A stretch of 64,000 bases of DNA from Siphonodentalium dalli (lineage: Eukaryota > Mollusca > Scaphopoda > Gadilida > Siphonodentaliidae), in the NCBI GenBank assembly GCA_032622095.1, contig CP136063.1, positions 178,167,956-178,231,955 of the forward strand, written 5' to 3'. Positions 36,857-48,639 of the stretch are shown here, in pieces. A program made the translations under genes and the position numbers. The notes beneath the pieces are model-generated. The model was not told the DNA's origin. It made no database searches and saw nothing but the letters and a program-made list of their open reading frames with translations. The stretch's first letter is position 1. Every line of letters begins with the position of its first letter.

Positions 36857-39457
36857 CACTGGGGGTAAGCTGCTCCATGGGAAGCGGTTCGCTTGTGATA
36901 AAAGCTCCAGTGCGCATGAGCGAAGCTCCAATGCGCATCCGGTCAGAAGAAGTTATTTTATTTACAACATTCAAAGAACACAGATTGAAGGTAAGGAATA
37001 GAAAAGAATTTCCACTGCTGCTCCCTTCTACGATAACATTTATAACAAAATCAGGGACGTTTTGTCACATCTTTGCTCACAATACCCTCCTTTTCCCAGT
37101 TTAGCATTGCTGAAAAGTATTCCCTATGCATTTACTATTGGAAACTACCGAAAGTAACCGGGTGAATAGACCGTATTTAAAAGCTTATTTGAGCGTGAAC
37201 AATATTGAACAATAAAGCTAATACGTTATCTTGTAATCCCCAATCAGTGTCGATGTATTCTGCTCATTTACAACAATGCCAGAACGCTTTCAAATCATGA
37301 CAAAAAGCCCCAGTGCCATTGCGATAACAGGTTACACATCGTGTGCGCTTGTGATGAAATAAAGCGCCAGTGCGTAGGTGTCATGGAATCGTAATTGACT
37401 TATTTTGGCAGGATAATCAACATTCTGACAACCGAAAACTACAGAAGGTGGTGTGTGCTTTCCCCAGAGTCATTTTCTTCAATTAGCTTGTGTTTTATGT
37501 TGTAATTTAATATATTATATATCATTTATAGCATAAATATCCGAATACGAATGTAATTATGACAATTAAGAATGTAATACAAATGATACGAATTAGACAT
37601 TAGTACCGGTATATATAATTACTATAATATAATAATTATATTCATATCATTTGCAGTGCATTCTTCGCAGAACCATAACACCATATGTATAGTGGTGATA
37701 TGGCTTCGTACTAGTAATTATGATTATTAGACATTTATTTTAGTTGGGAATACGTTGAACTGGTATCGCTATGTTGCTTCAGTGAAAGCTCACACCTTGA
37801 TGCAGGATTGGGAGTGTCAGGGACGTGACTAGAGGGTCTTGGTTTGGGTGGGTGTCAAACTTCGAATTTCCAACTGTATCCCCCACTTTGGAGCACATTT
37901 TTATCTCAACTTAAGACTTTCCTTTTGCACACTCTTGAGCTTGAATATTCTGACTTACCTGAAACAGGCTTGTAACTGGTTGGAACTCCAACGATATACC
38001 CCCTTATATTTGAAAGTATCTGAATTATATGTTGTAAATATAAATGTCTTTCAACTCCGGGTGGAGTGCAAATCACAGGGGTCCGGGAATATATATGTTT
38101 TTAATTTATTATAGTATTTTGAGAAAATAATATGATAAATTAAAACAAAAAATTCCAGGACCCCTGTATTGCAAATTGATTTGCCCAATATTGCCCACCT
38201 GCAATGAAGACACTCTACCCACAATTATACCTGATTATCTTGCGCTTATTATTTCATTATTGTCATTTCAGATGTATGCGGGTATGGAAGGGTCAATGGA
38301 GGATTCAATGATCTTAATGGAATTTTCTGAAAAGATATTAAAATGCATCCATAATTGCATGTATTTGGGATTATTTTTTGCAATTAATTGATTTTAATAG
38401 CTAAAGCGTCTTTTGAAAAATGTTGTTGTTGTTATTGTTATTGTTGTTGTTGTTGGAATCTGATTATACGGGGACCACCTGATCGGATTGTCTGCCTTTA
38501 ATAGGTCATGCATGCCGTTTTCGTGCCATTTATATATAATGGCACATCCATATTGTGTTATGACTTACACAAGCCGCATATCAACAATTATTTTGCAAGA
38601 TTAATTATGCGAATACATGCATGCCATGGTCAATCTCCCACATCGTAATATGCATACATGATCAACCCACTATTCGAAATCAATTAGGCTGACAACAAAC
38701 GAATAGTTTTAATTATATCCGTACAATAACATGTGAATCACACAGGACTGCATGTACATTAAAATACATATCGATTGGAGTATATAATAGGATATACTAT
38801 TGGTATATAACTGATAATTCACGGAAACACCACACGATAATTGTCATGTTTTAGGCTCCAATAATGCCAATGTGATTGAAATAATAAATACGAACTTGTT
38901 TCGATCGTTTTCACCTCTGCAATTCCCTAAATCTCTTTTTAAATGCGCACTGGAGCCCTCCAGTCCCGGCGGTCTACGCACTGGCGCTTATCGAAATACG
39001 AACTGGAGCGTCCACGTGGTGGTGTTAAAATGCATTTTTCTCAGTATTTAGTTGTTTGAGACACCAACGCCAACAACAATCGCACGGCGGAGATGTTTGT
39101 TATAGCAATTGATACGGGACATTATTCAGATTATTTCGTTTTCATACACAAAATATCATGTTATTAAGAATTTTCTCGTTACACAATCGGGGTTTGATGT
39201 GATAAATCAGCTGCTTCTGCATGGTATGGAAATGTGTTCGAATAAATGCGATATATAAATCACAGTTGAAGCATGTTGGTCATTTGTGACCGACGTTCCA
39301 TAGAATAATGCTGTTTATAGAGATAATACGTACCATTTTGAATACTTCAGTTTCCTTTTTCACAAAATAATCACAGACGCACCGTCGCATTGTAAACTGC
39401 GCACTGGAGCTTTTATCACAAGTGAACCGCTTCTCACGGAGCAGCTTACCCCCAGTG
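36857..39457. mobile_element. 2.6-kb DNA transposon with 60-bp CACTGG-type inverted ends and 5-bp duplication
   Basis: Ends begin CACTGGGGGTAAGCTGCTCC on both sides; 57 of the first 60 bases match in inverse. An exact AGGGT lies outside each end (36852-36856, 39458-39462). CCAGTG-containing motifs recur inward from both ends (36907, 36930, 37308, 37365; 38945, 38980, 39003, 39400), always pointing inward. The interior has no intact transposase and includes a family M fragment (37818-37900). Superfamily uncertain: the 5-bp duplication with a CAC start fits Transib/RAG-like; repeated subterminal CACTGG fits CACTA. Confidence 0.82.
38423..38456 (+). repeat. GTT microsatellite
   Basis: Imperfect (GTT)n with ATT interruptions, inside the 36857-39457 element. 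Confidence 0.85.
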
Positions 39458-39462
39458 AGGGT

Positions 39463-40455
39463 GGTCAAATACAAATGGAGAATAATCTTGCTAAAATTAG
39501 TTAGATTTTACAAATATTATATCCAAATTGACATGACACATCATTCTTATATATTAATTAAATATAGCGACTCGGTGGTGAAACCATTTTCGTTAGTTTA
39601 TCGCCGGTAGTTGCGTCCCGAATCGAGATGTAAATATTTACAATTGAGCGTAGTTCAGACGATGTTTTCTATGGAATGTTACGGTCTATTTGCTTGAAAA
39701 TAGAATGCTGCATTCCTCCAGTTGGCATAGCGCCTGAATACTAAATTTTCAGTTTTATGCACCCGAATAAGTCCATAATATGTCTTTAATTTCATTCACA
39801 TTGCCATATTCTCGAGCACTACTCACATCACCTGTGGGATAGCTTCTTTTTTTTACACAAAATGCTAGTACAATTTATAAATTTGAAGTAGGGAGCAAAT
39901 GGAATGTTTGCTGCCTTCATGTTTCCACCTTATAATATGCAAAATATATGCACTAACAACACTTGGTCATAATGCATGGACAGACTGAAAATAAATTGTT
40001 CCAGACAACCAAAGGAAAACTCTAGAATGGAAAATAACAATTGGACACATGTTTGACTATGCCCCTGATGATGAATCTCCATACCAAATTTAAATGAGTT
40101 TGGATAACCCATGGCTCACGGGATATTTCTGTGGGCGGAGGACAATATCAGTAAAGTATACCCCAAATTCTTTTCAATTGTGCGAGTATAATAAACTGAT
40201 GCTTAAAATGATGTAGGGCCCTGCGATTATATGATATCCACTAGATTCTGATCTCCACAGCTTAAAAGCATAAAATTAAAGACCATATTTAATGTGCTTG
40301 AATATCCAACAGGTTTTTTTTAACTTATTTTGGATATACATGTAACACCCAAGAACATGGGCCCTACGAATCTCATATTTTTTGGATCAAATCGAATATC
40401 GAATTGAATATTTGTATACTGTGCATCAAGATCAAAGCTCAAGAAGTTTCATGCA
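39463..40455. other. intergenic stretch, no feature seen
   Basis: No recognisable exon, element ends or RNA gene. A minus-strand frame at 39930-40112 lacks any support. Confidence 0.35.
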
Positions 40456-40459
40456 TTAA

Positions 40460-40804
40460 AGGGGTACTGTACACTAAATCCAGTCATTTATGGGACCATC
40501 TCCTTTTAGACTCAACAGAATATATGCAACAAATGAATGAATTTGAATCATGGATTAGTGCAAATTACACTCATGTACTCTATAAACGATGAAAACAACA
40601 AGATAATTATAATGAAAATGAATTTATGACTCCAGCCATAAATTCATTTTCATTATAATTACCATATTGTATGTATCGTTCAAGGAGCATATGAGTGTAT
40701 TTTGCACTAATCAATGGCTCAAATTCATCATTTGTTGCATATATTATGTTGAGTATAACAGGAGATGGTCCCATAAATGGCCAGATTTAGTGTACAGTAC
40801 CCCT
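40460..40804. mobile_element. 345-bp fold-back element with TTAA flanks
   Basis: AGGGGTACTGTACACTAAAT and its inverse lie between TTAA at 40456-40459 and 40805-40808. The arms pair along their whole length, meeting near AATTCATTTTCATTATAATT, with moderate divergence. No coding content. Confidence 0.88.
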
Positions 40805-41056
40805 TTAAGTCTGCATGTGTTTCGCGACCACTTAAAAGTGTACCGTAGATTTCTGTCTGCAACACGCAACTTTTCAACCCAGTATTTGCCCTCAAAATGT
40901 GCATGTGACTTATACGGCATCGGGAAGTCAATAAGGGGGTGCTGAATTATGGACTACAACCACGAACGCAGGTGGGTTTTGCCACGGCAAAGAGTGCATT
41001 ACCTTTAACCTTAAAACGAGGTCTACATGAATGAAAAGGTAAATTAAAAGTATTAG

Positions 41057-41402
41057 CCCTTCCATGGCTGGAGCTTCCTGAAATTTTGCAAACACCCTGG
41101 CCAATGTATTCTCTTATATATGCGAGGCTCCCTTTTATATAGAAGAGAATACGTTGGCCTAACAATATATAAGTTGACCTTGTAAACCAGTGTATTCTCT
41201 TATATATGCGAGGCTCCCATAGGGAGCTTCACATATATAAGGGAATGCATTGGCCTAACAAAATTTACCTTGGCCTTGTAAGCAATGCATTCTCTTATAT
41301 ATGCGAGGCTACCTATGGGATACTCGCATGTATAAGAGAATACACTGGCACAGGATTCAGGATCTTTAATGCTGCACCAGCGCAGCTCCAGTCATGAAAG
41401 GG
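41057..41402 (+). mobile_element. family B MITE, long form
   Basis: CCCTTCCATGGCTGGAGCTT at the left, three hairpin units, CAGTCATGAAAGGGATATTA at the right. Left and right TTAA have decayed. Confidence 0.85.
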
Positions 41403-42050
41403 ATATTAGTTATCACCAGTGTTTTTCTTCCCTATCCAATTAATAAAATAATAGCAACCACCAAGGGTGCTTATACCTAAGGCAGGTGAATGACGTCATT
41501 TATTTTTTTCTATATCCATCAGTGATTTTTCAAGATCGCGGGTATAGATTTTGGAGAAATTGTCACATGACTTCCGGTAAGCAACCGTGTGGAGATTGCA
41601 AAAAACGCGGTATTGGAAATGAAGCATCGCGATAAAGATGAAAGTAACTACTTCACAACTTACGAATAATTCACATGCGATTTAGGTCTATTAAATTTCA
41701 TTTAGATAAATTTCGTTGGTTCGTTGGTTCGCTTAATGAAAACGAAAAATGAAGAAGTCATGACGAGAATCCAGACAAGATTTTTACAATCCACGACATG
41801 TCTTGTCAAGTTGGCATGTCGTCTCCGTCGTGACCACTGCATGATGTTACATAAAATATTCTTAGCTTTATGTCGCCGAAAAAAGGCAAATTTGAGGCAC
41901 ATCATGTGTGGTTGCTCCACTACGTGTCACGTACGATTCATATTATCCATCATAAGAATCCAACATGAGGCCATCTCAGTTTGAGGAAGGGCTTTTGATT
42001 TGATAACACTGAAAGCATGTAGCACATGCCATGAACATGACGTAATTGAG

Positions 42051-42330
42051 CGCGATAGCCCAACGGTTAGCGTGGTGGACTTGTACTATTGTCAACACAA
42101 CATTGTGAGTTCATGCCCAGCCACTGGATATTGAGTCTCCCAAAGCAGTAGCTTGGTCGGACTGTACGGTGTGTGTGATTGCAGATCAGTCATACTGTGA
42201 CTGGTTCATCGTACCTGGCAAGCGTAAGTTCATGTGGAGGTGTATGCATGTCTCGTCGCTCCAGTTAAGTGCCTGTAAAATTGCAGCATTGACAATACTG
42301 TAAATTGACTGTAAACGATGCACTTTATAT
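42051..42330 (+). mobile_element. tRNA-derived SINE
   Basis: GCGCGATAGCCCAACGGTTA contains a pol III A-box-like TAGCCCAACGG; GTGAGTTCATGCCCAGCC about 45 nt later resembles a B box (GTTCATGCC, one mismatch). A non-tRNA body of about 200 bp follows. The tRNA part lacks a proper cloverleaf and 3' stem, so it is not a functional tRNA gene. The SINE's right end is not defined. Confidence 0.7.
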
Positions 42331-42961
42331 TTCCTGACTATCAGAGGAGCTTTAGGTTTTATTCTCTGGGAAACGAAAGTAACAACCATATAAATGTTGA
42401 GAACGGTGGTCGCTGTAAGTTAGTCTTTGCCCATGATTCCAAAATTTTGAATCCTGACTTTTGAATCGAATCTTCATGGCAATTTTGAATCGACTTGAAG
42501 CTTCACAGGGCCCTACCAATTACATACGAGTCTGAACTTGTAAATGTGGACATTGTCGGCCATTCTTACTTACTGTTGTGGCTCATTTTCTGCATGGATA
42601 AAGCATTTGGCTGAATCGAATCGCGATTCTAAGCCCAAATTGAATCGTTGAAGGGCCCTACAATGACGAGACATGCATTCAAATTTGTATTTTATTTACA
42701 TATGTTTTTGACAACAAAAATAAATATATATTTGTCAACAATATCCAATCATCCTTGAACATGATACAAAACAAACAAGATACAGCTTCAAAACACAGAT
42801 CACCCGACAGTTCCATGCCCATGGATAGTGCTGCAGAATGTGTCTCTGTAGTAGTCTCTATAATACAGAACAGATGCAGCAAGAAAATGATAAAACTCAA
42901 CACCAATGATTTATGCTGATTTGTGACCTTTTTATCTGCTAATATGATCACCTCTCATTAA

Positions 42962-43053
42962 GTGGTCCTGCTAAATTGCTATGATGCTGGTGGGTCCTGC
43001 TGTATTGCTATGATGCTGGTGGGTCCTACTGAAATGCTATGATGCTGGTAGGG
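42962..43053 (+). repeat. minisatellite, about 28 bp x 3
   Basis: Three copies of GGTCCTGCTGTATTGCTATG ATGCTGGT, differing at a few positions. Confidence 0.9.
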
Positions 43054-43358
43054 CAAAGTGATGCTGTTAAGAAAAGTATATTTTTTTGGTTGCAAAGTTG
43101 TCAATTTTGCGGCATTTAAATAATCCAAGTGATTTGAACAAAAGCCAGTGTCTACAAAAAATTCAAGAACATAGATTTTTCAAAATATTTTAATAATGGT
43201 GGTGCCAGTGTTTGAAAAGATAATATTAAAATATTCACAATATACACACTTTTGAATGTTTTCTACGCATGTGGCTTTTCCTCAATTTTTTCAGATCAGC
43301 CAATCTCTGTGAAAATGGCAACTTTAAATAAAATAATGGTACCTTTTCTGCATCACCA

Positions 43359-43676
43359 AATTCACCCCCCTGGGGACCTCATTCTGCTTAGGGCTCATCT
43401 TCTGGGAAGAATCTTTAGTCTCAAAATAACTTAATTTTTAGTGACCTGTTCAGTTTCTATACCCCTTAATTTGCAGAAGGTTAAAATCAGGTGAATTAAT
43501 GGGTTAACATCAACTTCATCTGGGGAAATTCAATCTGATCAGAGGCCTGAGCAGAATGAGGTTCCCAGAGGGTTGAATTTGGTGTATTAGCCCACATTGT
43601 GGATAGTGCCACTAAATTCACCCTCTGGGGGACCTCATTCTGCAAATGACAATCAAACTATTTCAAGTCTTGCCCT
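43359..43676. mobile_element. family D hAT-like element, left end lost
   Basis: CACCAAATTCACCCCCCTGG, inverse internal block, then a full palindrome ending AAACTATTTCAAGTCTTG. Confidence 0.75.
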
Positions 43677-43796
43677 CCAGCATTGTAGCAGAACCACTTA
43701 ACCAGGGTTCTACAGAAAAATGCGGAAATTCATTATTAGCTTATCACAAATCCATGTCTACAGATGAAAACAAAAGATGGTTGATGCTAGTACTGG

Positions 43797-44712
43797 TGCT
43801 GGGCGGTATTTGAATATAAAAATCCTGGGGTAATTCTAAAATCACACCATGGTATACATTATTACTGATTATTTCCACATGTATATTCAGTAACTAAAGG
43901 CAGCTTTACAAAAAGGAACCAGATAAAATCTCACACTAACAAGATAGGCCTGCAAGCCTTGAAATAGGGTGTCTGTCATTTGCAGAATGAGGTCCCCAGA
44001 GGGTGAATTTAGTGATGTGGGCTAGCATCACCAAATTCACCCTCTGGGAACCTCATTCTGCTGAGGTGTAAGCAGAATGAGGTCCCCAGAGGGTGAATTT
44101 GGTGATGCTAGCCTGCTATGCAGGGTAGCATCACTAAATTCACCCTCTGGGGACCTCATTCTGCAAATGACAGACACCCTATTTCAAGGCTTGTAGGCCT
44201 GACTGTAATTTGGAACTGAATTCTATTTAAGTCGCTAAGCCAATGTCTGTCATACGCCATGTCAAATTCCTCACAGAATTTACCACTATGTTTGGAAATT
44301 ATCATTCATGCATACGGTCGTGATATCTGGGATTTGTTAAGAATGAAGGAAAGCAATTAGTACAGGAATCGCCAGCCACTCGTAAACTGAATGGGACTGG
44401 CAAATTGATGTTGCACACAGGGCACCTACATGTACTAGTAATACATAGACAGAACCGCACAGTGTGTGAATGTCGTGGGCGTTATTGCACAAGAATTTAT
44501 TGTGGTGTACTGGTACAATGAGAACCGTCGGAAATAAATAATGTGAAAAAAAAATCATTGTTGAGCAGTAATATGGGGTTTTACCTTCAAAATATTCACG
44601 CAAACTGTGACTTTGCCACGACTTTGGTGACTCGAATAAAAATAAAATCGACAGTAACGGTATTGAAATTCTTCTATCCGATTATAATTGGTTACCAAAA
44701 TACCGCCCAGCA
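43797..44712. mobile_element. element with TGCTGGGCGGTATTT inverted ends
   Basis: TGCTGGGCGGTATTTGAATA at the left and AAATACCGCCCAGCA at the right, about 0.9 kb apart, with a family D MITE nested inside. No convincing target duplication. The end sequence resembles hAT termini. Confidence 0.55.
43953..44193. mobile_element. family D hAT-like element, double palindrome, exact 8-bp duplication
   Basis: CAAGCCTTGAAATAGGGTG ... CACCCTATTTCAAGGCTTG. Exact TAGGCCTG at 43945-43952 and 44194-44201. Both ends share GGGTG instead of GTGTG. Confidence 0.93.
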
Positions 44713-46025
44713 CTATTTGAAGCAGATGTCGATATGTAAACAGAAAATTAGATATTCATACAATTGATATCATGCTTCTACAAATGATAATTTGTAATTT
44801 TTCTCATGTTTTAGCATGATTTATCAACTAAATTTTATGCTATGAGCTCAATATTCAGTTGAATGTTTAACAGTATTTAGTGAGTAGATCATCAATATAT
44901 ACTTTTCTATTCCATTGTTTGTGTGGAGATTTTCCTATTTAATGGAATAGTGAATTATTTAACATTTAATGCCATTGCTTGCAATTGTTTGAAATTGATG
45001 AGTTGAAATGTGAACATGATAAAGAATACGAAGAAATTTGTGAGTGGAGTAGAAAGAAAATGGTCTCCTGAAAATGATCGCTGTTAAATAGATATCAACA
45101 GTTAAATTTAAAATTGCAGAAATAATAACCTTCACAAAATAATAATATTGCATAATGATTGTGAGTAAATGAAAAAAACAAATAAAAAACAATGATATTT
45201 ATAACAAAACAAAAGATATGAACAGTTTTGATTTACCAAAACAGACCCATGAATGTTACAATTATAAAATATGTGTACAAAATAAAATTTCTCTGATTAT
45301 TTCTGACAGCAACACTTAAGGGCTAGATGCACGTTTTGCTCAAAATTCCTGATATCTTAAATTGTATTTTCTAATATCAGTCCTAATTTTTTATTATTTT
45401 GGTACATGTACATGTGATAAGTGATAAATGTAATACAAACTTTAATTAAGATAACCAACCAGTTGATAATTATAATCACACTTACTTTTATGACATGAAG
45501 AACAATTAATATTAATTATTAATTAATATATCCATATCATATATTAAGATCATGAGAGGGTCTTCTTGATTTGAGAAATTTAAAAATCACTTTCATTTAG
45601 AAATACAACCACTCGAAAAAAAATATTAAATAAAAATATCTTGCAGTTCCTTTTCTAGATTTAAATGTACACCTCGCCCCTAATTAGTATTCTTTAGTAT
45701 TTAGGAAATCGTAACCATATGCTGTTTAGCTGACTACAAAATAAATAATACTAGCAATAGCCGAAGCAATGTATATTTGACGACAAAGGCCATGTGGCAG
45801 ATATCATAAATTGTGACTGTTCATTTGGAAAAGGTATACAATTTTGTGACGATATAGCATTAAATAATTAACTACTGTTCATGCATAAAGAGTGTACGTA
45901 CAAAAAACATTGGATTGTATAGTTTTACGAATTAGAAAATTTGAGTACTATACTTACCAATAATTAAAAATCGTGTAGAAATTTTATTGATATTAGTCAT
46001 AGAACAGCATCAATCGATAGACCTA
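44713..46025. other. AT-rich intergenic stretch, no feature seen
   Basis: Very AT-rich. A palindromic ATTAATTATTAATTAAT lies near 45508. A minus-strand frame at 44959-45192 has no support. Confidence 0.4.
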
Positions 46026-46187
46026 CGGTGAGATACCTAAAGCTTGTGTATTATACACCCGTGCGTATACATGACATATACTCTAGCAATACACAAGCGA
46101 AGTATAAATGCTTGTGTTTTGTTCCATTGTGCGTGTGTCCTCAGTTGGCTATGGTCTGCAGGGGGCATGACTGTTTGATAGGATCAC

Positions 46188-46338
46188 CAAGCCTTGAAAT
46201 AGTGTGTCTGTCATTTGCAGAATGAGGTCCCCAGAGGGTGAATTTAGTGATGCTACCCCACATAGCGGGCTAGCATCACCAAATTCACCCTCTGGGGACC
46301 TCATTCTGCAAATGACAGACACACTATTTCAAGGCTTG
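46188..46338. mobile_element. family D hAT-like MITE, cleanest copy
   Basis: A near-perfect 151-bp palindrome CAAGCCTTGAAATAGTGTG ... CACTATTTCAAGGCTTG with exact AGGATCAC duplications at 46180-46187 and 46339-46346. Probably a recent insertion. Confidence 0.95.
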
Positions 46339-46721
46339 AGGATCACCATTTTCTAATCTTGGCTGTTAGATTGGTAATGAGATTAGCGGTTCGTATCACA
46401 TTTAACAAAGGTTAGTCAATGAGTGTGGTACCTGGTACCTTAGACCAAACCTCAGTTGTATACATAGTGTGGTCGTCTTATTTTTCCTTTTGGCGATTTT
46501 GATCTCTGGTAAGTATATAGACCGTACAGTCAATGAAAATTCAATTGTGCTAATCACACGGTCACAGCATGCAGGACTATAAGACAATAATTGTGTTATC
46601 AATTGATACGGATGACCGATTGACCAATGGCAATATTGAACGAACATGCTTCACATGTGTATATCTGCATATATACAATACACAAGCTTCGTGCATTTCA
46701 CCGATAGTGTTATTAACTTAA

Positions 46722-46988
46722 CCCTTTCCTTACTGGATCTTTCTGAAACTTTGCGAAAACCCTGTGCCAATGCATTCTCTTATTTATATGAGTCTCCCAT
46801 AGGGAGCCTCGCATATATAAGAGAATAAATTCGCCTAATAATATTTACCATGACCTTGTAAGCCAGTGCATTCTCTTATACTAGTATTTGTGAGACTCCC
46901 TATGGGAGACTCGCATATATAAGTAAATACACTGGCACAGGATCTTTAATGCTGCACCAATGCAGCTCCCATACACGTCATGAAAGGG
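46722..46988 (+). mobile_element. family B MITE, complete
   Basis: TTAA-CCCTTTCCTTACTGGATCTT ... GTCATGAAAGGG-TTAA (46718-46721, 46989-46992). Both flanks read TTAACTTAA. Confidence 0.9.
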
Positions 46989-47332
46989 TTAACTTAACTA
47001 TTGACTTGTATGGTACTTGCCATTATTTAAACTTGTAATTTACACATATTTAAGTTTATATTACTAATTCCAGGTGAAACTTATAAAAAACAAATAGTAC
47101 TACATTGTTAACCATTTTAATATTTTATCTGTTCTATAGTCTTTGATTTCAAAGTGCCGAGTCAGATTTGAAAGACAGAACATGGTCAAAATTAATATCA
47201 TTATTATGCTGGTGGACATTTTTACTTGACAAAGGCTTTGATAGATTTTAATATAAAATCTTTACTAAAGATTCTTACAATTAAATCATTAATGAAAACA
47301 GATATATACATATATAATTGGGGTTGTTTCAG

Positions 47333-47454
47333 AGCCGTGTGTCTGTCGCGGACACCATCACAATGAGTACAGAGGTAGCCATAGCGGTGAAGGTTCCACT
47401 CCCAGTATGGGTCAGCCAGAGAATTCACTTCTACGAAACGGGAATGAGTTTTAA
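47333..47454 (+). CDS. candidate terminal exon of an unidentified gene
   Basis: A T-rich acceptor (GGGGTTGTTTCAG) precedes AG|CCG, read as PCVCRGHHHNEYRGSHSGEG and STPSMGQPENSLLRNGNEF, then TAA at 47452-47454. Base composition is clearly richer in GC than its surroundings, as in the POLG and PAM exons. A polar, Gly/Ser-rich stretch like this suits a cytosolic tail, but I recognise no family. No upstream exon was found between POLG and here. Alternatives are a longer plus-strand frame through the same bases (VSVADTITMSTEVAIAVK) or a decayed exon. Confidence 0.35.
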
Positions 47455-47529
47455 TTCTAATTTCATCACGTGGAAATGTAAATATCATCCAAAAATGTCA
47501 GATGTTTTCAGTCAAAATGGATGAAATCA

Positions 47530-48180
47530 CTAATTGGCCTCTGAAAGTGTACCACCTTAGCCTAATCAACATATAGATACAAAATTAAAATGTCAACCAA
47601 TCGTCTTACCAACACAGCCTTAGTTATATGAAAATGTTTGCTAATAACCTTGGCAATGATTAACTATACCAACTTTGACCAATTTCTATTTTTCAAAACT
47701 GAAGTTATATCAGTAATACATTAATCAACTGCGGTTATATCAATAATACATTAATCAACTTAGAAGTTCACATCAAAACATAATCAAACAAATTTTTTTC
47801 TATCTCACAATTTTTGGCGAATCGTTCACGATAGTTACCGGTATAACAAATATCATACAAATAGACACACATGCACCTTTTACTAACAGAAAATAATTTT
47901 ATGACTTTTATCCTGAAGCGATATAGACTCTCAATTTATACATTTATCTGGCAACAAGGTCAAAATAAATCACATTACAAGATTCACTTCTCACTTTTTT
48001 GTGACTTGTCGATGATCACGGTATGACAGACGATATGTCAATGCTTTCGCCATATATGATTGCTATCTTACATAGATGAGGATTTTTTTTACAGTGATAT
48101 GAATGAAGATGAGGTCAGAGTGTCATGTGATTTAAATGAAATCTGTAGGCATTACTGTGGAGAAACGTAGACACCACTAA
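47530..48180. other. intergenic stretch, no feature seen
   Basis: Contains a short tandem duplication near 47720-47760 (GGTTATATCAATAATACATT-like, two copies). Otherwise nothing recognised. Confidence 0.35.
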
Positions 48181-48359
48181 AATAATGCCCTAAATAATCG
48201 ACTCCTTAACCACAGCAGAATTTTGGGCAATTTTTCAGGATTTAGTCGTTGCCATTCAACGGAAAGCCATCAGTGAGAGCCATATTTCCAACTAAATCCT
48301 GAAAAATTACCCATAATTCTGATGTGGTTAAGGAGTCGATTATTTAGGGCATTACTGTA
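48181..48359. mobile_element. MITE family A, shortened arms
   Basis: AATAATGCCCTAAATAATCG ... CGATTATTTAGGGCATTACTG-TA. Parts of both arms near the centre are deleted. Confidence 0.88.
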
Positions 48360-48385
48360 TGTATTCAAATTATGTTGCTTCAATT

Positions 48386-48636
48386 AACCGCTTCCATACT
48401 AAATACTCATTGATGAGTAGTTCCCTTAGAAAATGTTCAGATAATAAATTCAACATACGACCGACCATACATTTGTTGAACTTATTTTTTTTATCTGAAC
48501 ATTTCCCACCAATTAATAGTAATCCTTCAGCATGTTTGTTGTCTGCTAATTTTTTGACACCTCTCCAAATGAATAATAGATTTTTCCAATATATACTTTT
48601 ATAACTGGGTGGGAGAATCTACTTAGTATAGAAAGG
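48386..48636 (-). mobile_element. family E MITE, inverted orientation
   Basis: CTTCCATACTAAATACTCAT at one end and TTAGTATAGAAAGGG-TTAA at the other. The internal AACATTTCCCACCAATTAAT is the inverse of the 59512 copy. Confidence 0.82.
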
Positions 48637-48639
48637 GTT

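Noticed and set aside
42051-42125. tRNA gene
   Set aside because: A-box and approximate B-box are present, but stems do not close into a cloverleaf; the unit continues as a SINE.
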